Assembly (NCBI GenBank): GCA_035540935.1
Contig: DATLFS010000142.1
Span: forward strand, 1 to 10,994
From: DATLFS01 sp035540935
GTDB taxonomy: Bacteria > Actinomycetota > CADDZG01 > WHSQ01
Reading direction: 5' to 3'
DNA: 10,994 nt
Shown: piece after piece, positions 1-6,043 of the stretch
Layout: every line of letters begins with the position of its first letter
Numbering within the stretch: the first letter of the stretch is position 1
Program-made: the position numbers and the translations under genes
Notes under the pieces: model-generated
Seen by the model: the letters and a program-made list of their open reading frames with translations, nothing else
The model's database searches: none
Told to the model about the DNA's origin: nothing

Positions 1-1
1 C

Positions 2-919
2 GGCGTGCTGAGGGCGGCGGAGCAGGGCTTCGGCGGCACGGTGGGAGGAGCCGCGGTGATCCATCCCGCGAGCGGGGACATCCTCGCCCTGGTCGACTCG
101 TCCGCCTTCAACCCCGGGTTCTACGTCGGCGTCGAGGACCTCTCTCCCTTCAATCGCGCCGTCGTCGGCCGCTATCCACCGGGCTCGGCGATGAAAGTCG
201 TGACGGCCGCAGCCGCTCTCGATTCCGGGAGGTTCACCCCCGAGTCACGGCTGCAGGGGCCCGCGGAGTACAAGGGGGTGCGCAATTTCGAGTCGGGTGC
301 GTTCGGCAGCGTCGATTTCGCCACGGCGATGAAATTCAGCGTCAACACCGCGTTCGCACAGATCGCGGAGCGGCTCGGCGGCAAACGTATGACGAAGTAC
401 GCGGAAGCCTTCGGCTTCAACCGCGAGATCGACATCCCGCTCGCGCACGCCGTCTCGCAGTACCCCGAGCCGGAGGATGCGGGCGACCTGATGTGGTCGG
501 CGATCGGACAGGCTCAGGTCCTGGCTACGCCGCTCCAGATGGCCACCGTCGCCGCGACCGTGGCGAACGGCGGCAAGCGTATGGAGCCGCGCATCGACCG
601 GGACGAGCGGCGCCGCGGCGAGCGCGTGGTCTCGCGGCGCGTCGCGCGGCAGCTCACGTCGATGATGGAGAACGTCGTGAACGGCGGGACGGGCGTCGGG
701 GCGCGCCTCTCCGGGACGCAGGTCGCCGGGAAGACGGGCACGGCCGAGGTCGACGTCGGCGGCGAGCGCCGCAACCATGCATGGTTCATCGCCTTTGCAC
801 CATCCGGCGCGCCGAAGGTGGCGGTTGCGGTGGTGGCGGAGTACGGCGGCGTCGGGGGTCAGGTGGCGGCGCCGCTCGCACGTCAGATCCTGGCGAACGT
901 GCTGCCCGTGGCGCCTTGA
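2..919 (+). CDS. Penicillin-binding protein transpeptidase, class B (PbpA/FtsI-like), C-terminal part
   Basis: This is a peptidoglycan D,D-transpeptidase that cross-links stem peptides on the outer face of the membrane. The reading frame is open to the left window edge, so the gene is truncated here: the N-terminal membrane anchor and dimerisation domain lie outside. The first in-frame start-like codon is a GTG at 5, which is probably internal. Counting from that codon, all three active-site motifs are present in the normal order: SAMK (residues 61-64, nucleophile Ser61), SVN (112-114) and KTGTAE (243-248). The C-terminal stretch HAWFIAFAP, followed by KVAVAVVAEYGG and a short AAPLARQIL tail, resembles actinobacterial PbpA. 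An MrdA/FtsI assignment cannot be excluded without the N-terminus, so I give no symbol. Its TGA stop (917-919) overlaps the TTG start of the next gene, which suggests co-translation. Confidence 0.93.
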   Translation, partial: GVLRAAEQGFGGTVGGAAVIHPASGDILALVDSSAFNPGFYVGVEDLSPFNRAVVGRYPPGSAMKVVTAAAALDSGRFTPESRLQGPAEYKGVRNFESGAFGSVDFATAMKFSVNTAFAQIAERLGGKRMTKYAEAFGFNREIDIPLAHAVSQYPEPEDAGDLMWSAIGQAQVLATPLQMATVAATVANGGKRMEPRIDRDERRRGERVVSRRVARQLTSMMENVVNGGTGVGARLSGTQVAGKTGTAEVDVGGERRNHAWFIAFAPSGAPKVAVAVVAEYGGVGGQVAAPLARQILANVLPVAP

Positions 920-1365
920 GAGCGGTCGTCCAGCGGGCCGCGCGCGGCCGCGTGACCGCGGAAGGGCGCCTCACCGGCGAGATCGCTCGCGGCGTCGTCG
1001 TTCTGCTCGGGATATCTCCCGACGACGGTCCCGTAGAGGTCGACTGGCTGGTCGACAAGGTGGTGAACCTGCGGATCTTCAACGACGCCGACGGCAAGAT
1101 GAACCTCTCTCTCCTGGACATCGGCGGGGAGGTCCTTCTCGTCAGCCAGTTCACTCTCTACGGCGACGCCCGCAAGGGACGGAGGCCATCGTTCGTCCAC
1201 GCCGCGCAGGGGCCGGACGCCGAGCGCCTCTACGAGGCGGCGATCGCCGGCTTCCGCGCCCGGCAGGTGACGGTTGAGACGGGCGAATTCGGCGCGCAGA
1301 TGCAGGTCGAGCTCGTCAACGACGGACCGGTAACGATCCTCCTCGACAGCGGGAAGCTGTTCTAG
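916..1365 (+). CDS. dtd: D-aminoacyl-tRNA deacylase (D-Tyr-tRNA(Tyr) deacylase)
   Basis: Dtd hydrolyses D-amino acids (and achiral glycine) mischarged onto tRNAs, so it proofreads chirality in the cytoplasm. The 149-aa product has the usual length. It begins RAVVQRAARGRVTAEG like other Dtd proteins and carries the signature SQFTLYGD (residues 77-84). It also has the NDGPVT segment (135-140), whose Gly-cisPro pair (137-138) is the chiral-selection motif of the family. The start is TTG at 916: it is the only codon that gives the standard N-terminus, and it overlaps the upstream TGA in a TTGA arrangement. No clear ribosome binding site precedes it, so translation probably depends on coupling to the penicillin-binding protein gene. 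The TAG stop at 1363-1365 overlaps the stop of the convergent gene. dtd often lies near hisS and aspS in bacteria; here hisS follows 3.4 kb later. Confidence 0.95.
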   Translation: MRAVVQRAARGRVTAEGRLTGEIARGVVVLLGISPDDGPVEVDWLVDKVVNLRIFNDADGKMNLSLLDIGGEVLLVSQFTLYGDARKGRRPSFVHAAQGPDAERLYEAAIAGFRARQVTVETGEFGAQMQVELVNDGPVTILLDSGKLF

Positions 1366-2783
1366 CGGAGCCGCGGCCCGCCGACGAGCCGGCCGCTGAT
1401 GCCGCGCGCAGCGTTCTCGATCGGCTGCTCTGCGTTGATGCACGCGGCCACGCAGGCGTCGACGAAGGTCCCGTACGGCGTGCCGTCCGGCGATATCTCG
1501 ACGTCGATGAAGTCGAGGATGGGACCACAGCGGGTCTCGAAGTCACAGCGGCCTCGGTAGATCGGGTCCTTCGGATCGTTCACCGGCGCCGAGTAGAAGA
1601 CGGGCTTCTTCGCGAAGACGTTGGCCGACATACCGACGTACCCGTTCCACTTCGTCCGCTGGTAGTCGGCCATCGTGCAGTCGAGCCCGCAGCGCTGGTA
1701 GGGGCCGTTCGTGGAGCCGACGTACGCGAAGGCGACCGCGCCGGGCTTCCCCGCGTCGAGGGTCGGAAGGCTCATCTCGTTGATCGAGGGATGTCCAACC
1801 ATCATCGGTTTCGACCACGACTTCCCGCCGTCCCTCGAGTGGACGAGGTAAGGCATGCGGTTCGTGACGCTCTGGAACAGGTAGTAGATGTTGCCCTTCT
1901 TGTCGACGGCGACGCTCGTGTCGGAGCCGAAACGCTCGGTGGGAAGGCTGGAGACCTCGACGTGCTCCCAGGTGAGCCCCTCGTCCCGGCTGATCCCCAG
2001 CACCGGACGACCGCAGTACTCGCGCGGGAGGTAGACGGTGCCGTCGTGGCCGACCACGCCGTGCCCGTTGAAGCCGCCGCACTGCTGCATCCCACCGCCG
2101 TCGCCGGTGTCGAATCCAAGGAAGACGGGCTTGCCGAGCGCTATCCAGGTGATGCCCCCGTCGATCGACTTGGAGCACGACGTGCCGGCGCCGAAGTCGT
2201 TCCAGCAGTAGTAGAGGACGTGCGGATAGACGGTCGGAGTGGAGATCGCGGGGGGACCGCCGAAGAGAGTCTGGTGATCGTTGACCGGACGGCCACAGGC
2301 GAGCGGGTTCGTCGTCCACGTCTCGCCCTGGTCGTCGCTGAACGACATGTAGGAGCAGGCGACGGTGAGGTCGATCGAGTAAACCCTGCCGGTCGGTTCG
2401 TCCACCCAGACGTAGGGGTCGAGCGTGATCGGGTGGAGGTGCCGCCCCTGTATGCGCGGCGACGTGTCCTCCCAGGACTTCCCGCCGTCGGTCGACCGCA
2501 TGATGGCGGTTCCCTCGAGCGTTGAAGAGGCGGCCGCGAAGAAGAGGGTCTTGTCTTCGGCGATCCCGATGGTCGGCTCCAGCGCGTCGTGCCCCACGTC
2601 GTACAGCCGTGCCACCGGCGCCTTCCCGGCTTTCGCCTTCTTCCCGCCGGCGGCGTGCGCGACCGCCTTGCCTCCCGATGCCAGTCCTGCGTTGCCCGGA
2701 GGCGACGCCCACGGAAGGGCCACGGCGATCGCGGCAACGAGGACGAGCAGGGCGAGGCGGGCGGGGCGGCGCAGCAAGGTCAC
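1362..2783 (-). CDS. Secreted Asp-box (BNR) beta-propeller protein, sialidase-like fold, function unknown
   Basis: A 473-aa protein with an N-terminal signal peptide: RRPAR, then a hydrophobic run at about residues 10-24. A low-complexity Gly/Ala/Lys linker follows (about 35-55). Five Asp-box motifs (S-x-D-x-G-x-x-W) lie at residues 97-104, 149-156, 206-213, 265-272 and 316-323. These mark a sialidase-type beta-propeller. I do not see the FRIP/YRIP-like arginine motif of true sialidases, so glycan hydrolysis is not supported; binding, or another hydrolase activity, is equally possible. Twelve cysteines, all after residue 140 and several in close pairs (365/369, 413/419, 444/448), suggest disulfides outside the cell. 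The start is GTG at 2783, preceded by a fair AGGGAGA ribosome binding site. It lies 86 bp downstream of the transketolase pair on the same strand, so read-through is possible but no shared role is evident. Confidence 0.85.
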   Translation of the reverse strand: MTLLRRPARLALLVLVAAIAVALPWASPPGNAGLASGGKAVAHAAGGKKAKAGKAPVARLYDVGHDALEPTIGIAEDKTLFFAAASSTLEGTAIMRSTDGGKSWEDTSPRIQGRHLHPITLDPYVWVDEPTGRVYSIDLTVACSYMSFSDDQGETWTTNPLACGRPVNDHQTLFGGPPAISTPTVYPHVLYYCWNDFGAGTSCSKSIDGGITWIALGKPVFLGFDTGDGGGMQQCGGFNGHGVVGHDGTVYLPREYCGRPVLGISRDEGLTWEHVEVSSLPTERFGSDTSVAVDKKGNIYYLFQSVTNRMPYLVHSRDGGKSWSKPMMVGHPSINEMSLPTLDAGKPGAVAFAYVGSTNGPYQRCGLDCTMADYQRTKWNGYVGMSANVFAKKPVFYSAPVNDPKDPIYRGRCDFETRCGPILDFIDVEISPDGTPYGTFVDACVAACINAEQPIENAARGISGRLVGGPRLR

Positions 2784-2788
2784 AGATG

Positions 2789-2795
2789 TCTCCCT
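2789..2795 (-). promoter_or_regulatory. Ribosome binding site of the Asp-box protein gene
   Basis: On the minus strand AGGGAGA lies 5 nt before the GTG at 2783. It supports this GTG as the start; the encoded signal peptide (Arg-rich, then hydrophobic) begins directly after it. Confidence 0.55.
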
Positions 2796-2869
2796 GAAGG
2801 GCGGCGTCGGATGCTCCGGATGACCGGATACACGACTATTCGGCGCGCCGGGCGAGCGTCCTGCCGCTC

Positions 2870-3832
2870 TCAGTCTTTGAGGACGCGGCGCGCCGCGTCC
2901 ATGACCGCGTCCGGCGTGAGGCCGAACTGCGCCAGCAGCTCGTCGGGAGTTCCGGAGGTCGCGTAGGTGTCGCCGAGGTCGACGAATGCCATTCGGGTCG
3001 GTTTCCGCTCCGCGAGCACCATGCTCACAACCGATCCGAGCCCGCCGTGCGCCAGGTGCTCCTCGGCGACGACTATCCCGCGGGTCTCGTTGGCGGCCCG
3101 CTCGATGGCGGCCTTGTCCACCGGTTTGACCGTGTGCATGTCGAGCACCCGCGCCGAGATCCCCTCGGCCGCCAGTCCCTCGGCGGCGTCGAGCGCCATC
3201 GCCACCATGATGCCGTTGGCGATGATCGTCACGTCGTCTCCGTCCCGCACGGTGTTGGCCTTGCCGACGTGGAACGAGCTCTCGTCGTCGTAGATCTTCG
3301 GCACGGACGGACGTCCACAGCGCAGGAAAACGGGGCCCTCACGCTCGAGGAGCAGGCGGGTCGCCGCGGCCGCGCTCGTGCCATCCGCGGGCACGACCAC
3401 CGTGAAGCCCGGAAGCGCGCAGGCAAGGGCAACGTCCTCTATCCCCATCTGGGACGGGCCGTCTTCCCCGATCGACACCCCCGCATGGGTGCCGACGAGC
3501 TTCACGTTCATGTTGGGGAACGCGACCGACATCCGGATCTGGTCGAAGGCGTTCGCCAGCAGGAAGATCGAGAAGGACGCCGCTACCGGGATCTTGCCGC
3601 TTGCCGCAAGGCCGGCGGCGATCCCGACCATGTTGGATTCCGCGATGCCCGCGTTGAAGAACCGCTCCGGGAACGCGTCCTTGAACTTGTTGGTGTAGGT
3701 CGAGTTGTTCACATCGCCGTCGACGACGACTATCCGGTCGTCCTGGGCACCCATCTCTGCGAGCGCGGCGCCGAAGGCCTCACGCGTCGCCGGGCCCATC
3801 TCTACGTCGAGGCGTGACAGTCCGAAGCTCAT
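2870..3832 (-). CDS. Transketolase, C-terminal subunit (pyrimidine-binding and C-terminal domains)
   Basis: This is the second half of a two-subunit transketolase, which moves two-carbon ketol units between sugar phosphates in the non-oxidative pentose phosphate pathway. The 320-aa product contains the transketolase Pyr domain, including the segment AGIAESNMVGIAAGLA (61-76). Glu65 there is the expected glutamate that activates thiamine diphosphate. GTHAGVSIGEDGPSQMGIED (114-133) is also typical. The C-terminal domain follows (about 200-320). ATG at 3832 overlaps the TGA of the N-terminal subunit gene (ATGA, 3829-3832), so the two are translated as a coupled pair. The order of the two genes and the combined 600 residues match split transketolases and not a frameshift, since both ends are clean. 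Related split enzymes (DXP synthase-like, or dedicated to a particular sugar pathway) cannot be wholly excluded from sequence alone. Confidence 0.92.
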   Translation of the reverse strand: MSFGLSRLDVEMGPATREAFGAALAEMGAQDDRIVVVDGDVNNSTYTNKFKDAFPERFFNAGIAESNMVGIAAGLAASGKIPVAASFSIFLLANAFDQIRMSVAFPNMNVKLVGTHAGVSIGEDGPSQMGIEDVALACALPGFTVVVPADGTSAAAATRLLLEREGPVFLRCGRPSVPKIYDDESSFHVGKANTVRDGDDVTIIANGIMVAMALDAAEGLAAEGISARVLDMHTVKPVDKAAIERAANETRGIVVAEEHLAHGGLGSVVSMVLAERKPTRMAFVDLGDTYATSGTPDELLAQFGLTPDAVMDAARRVLKD

Positions 3833-4671
3833 CGGCCGGCTCCGATCTCCTCGAGCGCTTTCGCCTCTTGATCCGGCGGAAGCGGCTTCCCGTGCCACTT
3901 GTGGGGGCCCTCCTCGAGGAGGCTGACGCCCTTGCCCTTGACGGTGTTGGCGATGATCGCCTGAGGCTTCCCCGTCACCGAGCGTGCCCACGCGAAGGCG
4001 CCGGCGACGTCGTCGAGCGAATGGCCGTCGATCACCTGCGCCGCGAGGCCGAAGGCGAACAGCTTGTCCTCGAGAGGGTCCAGCGGCTGGACGTTCGCGA
4101 CCGCATCCGTCTGCTGGTAGCCGTTGCGATCGACGATCAGGGTCAGGTTGTCGAGCCCGTGGTTGCCGGCGAACATCGCCGCCTCCCAGACCTGGCCTTG
4201 CTCGCTCTCTCCGTCGCCCACCATGCAGTAGACGCGGTAGTCGCGGCCGTCGAGCTTCGCGGCGAGCGCGTGACCGATGGCGATCGAGAAACCCTGACCG
4301 AGCGATCCGGTGGAAGCCTCCACGCCGGGCAGCCGGCACATGTTGGGATGCCCCTCCAAAGGGGATCCGAGGCGGCGGAGGTCGAGCAGGTCGTCGGTCG
4401 GGAAGTAGCCGGCTTCGGCGAGCGCCGCGTAGAGGCCCGGCGCGCCGTGGCCCTTCGAGAGGATGAAGCGGTCGCGGTCTGGGTCGGTCGGGTCGCTCGG
4501 GTCGTAGCGCAGGACGCCGCCGAAGTAGAGGACGGTGAGGATCTCGACCATCGACAGCGACGTCGACGGATGGCCGGACCCGGCCTTGGTCGTCGCTCGC
4601 ACGATGTCCCGGCGCATCCGCCGGGCGATGTCCTCCAGCTCGCTTCGTTCGGCTGCCCGCGCCTGCGGCAT
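3829..4671 (-). CDS. Transketolase, N-terminal subunit (thiamine diphosphate-binding domain)
   Basis: This first half of the split transketolase binds the pyrophosphate end of thiamine diphosphate through Mg2+. Visible in the 280-aa product are GSGHP (31-35), SKGHG (72-76) and STGSLGQG (120-127). The thiamine diphosphate motif starts GDGES (152-156) and ends at the metal-binding Asn183 in DRN. Its length is normal for the N-terminal subunit. The start is ATG at 4671, with a strong AGGAGG ribosome binding site 4 nt upstream. It is the first gene of the leftward unit (N-subunit, C-subunit, then possibly the Asp-box protein) and is divergent from hisS across 109 bp. Together with the downstream subunit it should form a heterotetrameric enzyme in the cytoplasm. 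Confidence 0.93.
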   Translation of the reverse strand: MPQARAAERSELEDIARRMRRDIVRATTKAGSGHPSTSLSMVEILTVLYFGGVLRYDPSDPTDPDRDRFILSKGHGAPGLYAALAEAGYFPTDDLLDLRRLGSPLEGHPNMCRLPGVEASTGSLGQGFSIAIGHALAAKLDGRDYRVYCMVGDGESEQGQVWEAAMFAGNHGLDNLTLIVDRNGYQQTDAVANVQPLDPLEDKLFAFGLAAQVIDGHSLDDVAGAFAWARSVTGKPQAIIANTVKGKGVSLLEEGPHKWHGKPLPPDQEAKALEEIGAGR

Positions 4672-4675
4672 CGAT

Positions 4676-4681
4676 CCTCCT
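4676..4681 (-). promoter_or_regulatory. Ribosome binding site of the transketolase N-subunit gene
   Basis: A perfect AGGAGG on the minus strand sits 4 nt before the ATG at 4671. It is one of the strongest Shine-Dalgarno matches in the window and fixes the start. Confidence 0.8.
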
Positions 4682-4767
4682 GGACGTTTCGGGGTCGGAT
4701 CGAGCTATCCAACCACAGGAGCGGCGGCGGGCTCCTCGCCGCGCGGGAGGCTCGGAACCCCCGGGGC

Positions 4768-4773
4768 TAGGAT
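4768..4773 (+). promoter_or_regulatory. Candidate -10 box (TAGGAT) of a leaderless hisS promoter
   Basis: TAGGAT fits the actinobacterial TANNNT -10 pattern and ends 7 nt before the ATG at 4781. A transcript initiated here would start at or next to that ATG, giving a leaderless mRNA. No good -35 box or AGGAGG-type ribosome binding site is seen; only AGGA at 4769-4772, inside the same element, could serve as a weak one. The rest of the divergent gap (4672-4780) shows no clear terminator or operator. Confidence 0.4.
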
Positions 4774-4780
4774 GCGGGGC

Positions 4781-6043
4781 ATGTCCCAGGATCGAGTCTC
4801 GTTCCGCGCGCCCAAAGGGACGCGCGATGTCGTTCCGCCCGAGTCTTGGCGCCTCCAGGCTCTGTACGACCTGGCTCGCAGCATCTTCGCCGGGTCGGGG
4901 TACGCGCCCGTAGAGACCCCGGCTTTCGAGCACACGGAGGTCTTCGCCCGCGGGGTGGGGGAGACGAGCGAAGTCGTGACGAAGCAGATGTACACCTTCC
5001 CCGATAAGGCCGGTCGATCGCTCACGCTGCGGCCGGAGAGCACCGCTCCGGTGGTGCGCGCCGTGCTCGAGCACGGACTTCACCGCGGCGCGCTGCCGGT
5101 GAAGCTCTACTACGCCGGCCCCCAGTTCCGGCAGGAGCGGCCGCAGAAGGGGCGATACCGCCAGTTCCTGCAGGTGGGCATCGAAGCGATCGGCAGCGCG
5201 CGCCCCACGGTCGACGCGGAGGTGGTCGAGATCGGTCACCGTTTCTTGCGGGCCGCGGGTGTCGAGCCTCGGTTGAAGCTCAACTCGATCGGCCACCCCG
5301 CCGACGAGTGCCGCCTCGGCTACGGACGCGCGCTGGTGGAGTACCTGCGCGCGCACGAGGCGGACCTCGCGGAGGAAGACCGCGGGCGCATCGACACCAA
5401 CCCACTCCGGACCTTCGACTCGAAGGAGCCGGAGACGAGAAAGGTGATGGAGGGCGCGCCGGTCATCACCGAGCACCTGTGCCCGGAGTGCAAGGCGCAC
5501 TTCGACGCGGTCCAGGATCTCCTCAGCCGGGTCGGCGTTCCCTTCACGATCGACCCGCGGATCGTCCGGGGGCTCGACTACTACACGAGAACCGCATTCG
5601 AGTTCGTCGCCGGGGGCCTCGGATCACAGGACGCCGTGGGGGGCGGTGGTCGCTACGACGGTCTCGCCCGCTCGCTCGGTGGCGACGATGTTCCCGGCAT
5701 CGGCTTCGCTCTGGGGGTCGATCGGATCCTGCTGGCTCAGTCGGACGACGGCGGCGCGCCTCGTCCGGTCGAGGTCTACGTCGTGGCTGTTGGCGACGAG
5801 GCGGCTTCGCCGGCCTTCGAGTTGGTCACGCGGCTCCGCTCCGCAGGGATCGGCGCCGACCTCGACCACCTGGGCCGCGGCATGAAGGGGCAGATGAAGG
5901 ACGCCGATCGCTCCGGCGCACACTTCGCCGCGATCCTCGGTAGCGACGAGATCGCTGCAGGTGAGGTGACGCTCAAGGACCTCGAAGCGGGCGCGCAGGA
6001 GCGGGTACCCATCGCGGAGATCGAGAGGAGAGTTCGCCCATGA
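4781..6043 (+). CDS. hisS: Histidyl-tRNA synthetase
   Basis: A class II aminoacyl-tRNA synthetase that charges tRNA(His) with histidine in the cytoplasm. The 420-aa product (usual length) has the motif 2 region GPQFRQERPQKGRYRQF (113-129). The histidine-specific motifs RGLDYYTRTAFEF (263-275) and GGGGRYDGL (287-295) are intact, as is motif 3 GIGFALGVDRI (306-316). The anticodon-binding domain spans about 328-420. The motif 2 loop is the ordinary bacterial form, consistent with normal G-1 recognition on tRNA(His). I chose ATG at 4781 (MSQDRVSFRAPKGTRD) because it matches the family N-terminus and the -10 box spacing; an ATG at 4772 would add only three residues. It is the first gene of an operon with aspS, whose ATG overlaps the hisS stop codon. 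Confidence 0.97.
   Translation: MSQDRVSFRAPKGTRDVVPPESWRLQALYDLARSIFAGSGYAPVETPAFEHTEVFARGVGETSEVVTKQMYTFPDKAGRSLTLRPESTAPVVRAVLEHGLHRGALPVKLYYAGPQFRQERPQKGRYRQFLQVGIEAIGSARPTVDAEVVEIGHRFLRAAGVEPRLKLNSIGHPADECRLGYGRALVEYLRAHEADLAEEDRGRIDTNPLRTFDSKEPETRKVMEGAPVITEHLCPECKAHFDAVQDLLSRVGVPFTIDPRIVRGLDYYTRTAFEFVAGGLGSQDAVGGGGRYDGLARSLGGDDVPGIGFALGVDRILLAQSDDGGAPRPVEVYVVAVGDEAASPAFELVTRLRSAGIGADLDHLGRGMKGQMKDADRSGAHFAAILGSDEIAAGEVTLKDLEAGAQERVPIAEIERRVRP
6026..6030 (+). promoter_or_regulatory. Ribosome binding site of aspS inside the hisS end
   Basis: AGGAG lies 9 nt before the ATG at 6040, within the last codons of hisS. It favours 6040 over the neighbouring in-frame ATG at 6043. Confidence 0.5.

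Noticed and set aside
1362..2783. Calling the Asp-box protein an exo-alpha-sialidase
   Set aside because: Asp boxes mark a fold that many proteins share; the arginine motif expected in active sialidases was not found.
3829..3832. Frameshift that splits one transketolase gene
   Set aside because: Both parts have full normal ends, a clean ATGA overlap and lengths typical of the natural two-subunit enzyme.
4690..4720. Promoter for the transketolase genes near 4700-4715 (GGATAGCT on the minus strand)
   Set aside because: No hexamer fits TANNNT with a usable -35 box; too weak to list as a feature.
4535..4780. Longer hisS reading frame starting at 4535
   Set aside because: The added residues overlap the divergent transketolase gene and do not resemble HisRS; the family N-terminus starts at 4781.
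3833..5500. Upstream extension of the transketolase C-subunit frame, giving an 876-residue frame
   Set aside because: The true N-subunit lies in another frame here, and the ATG at 3832 gives the standard N-terminus; the extension would also run antisense into hisS.
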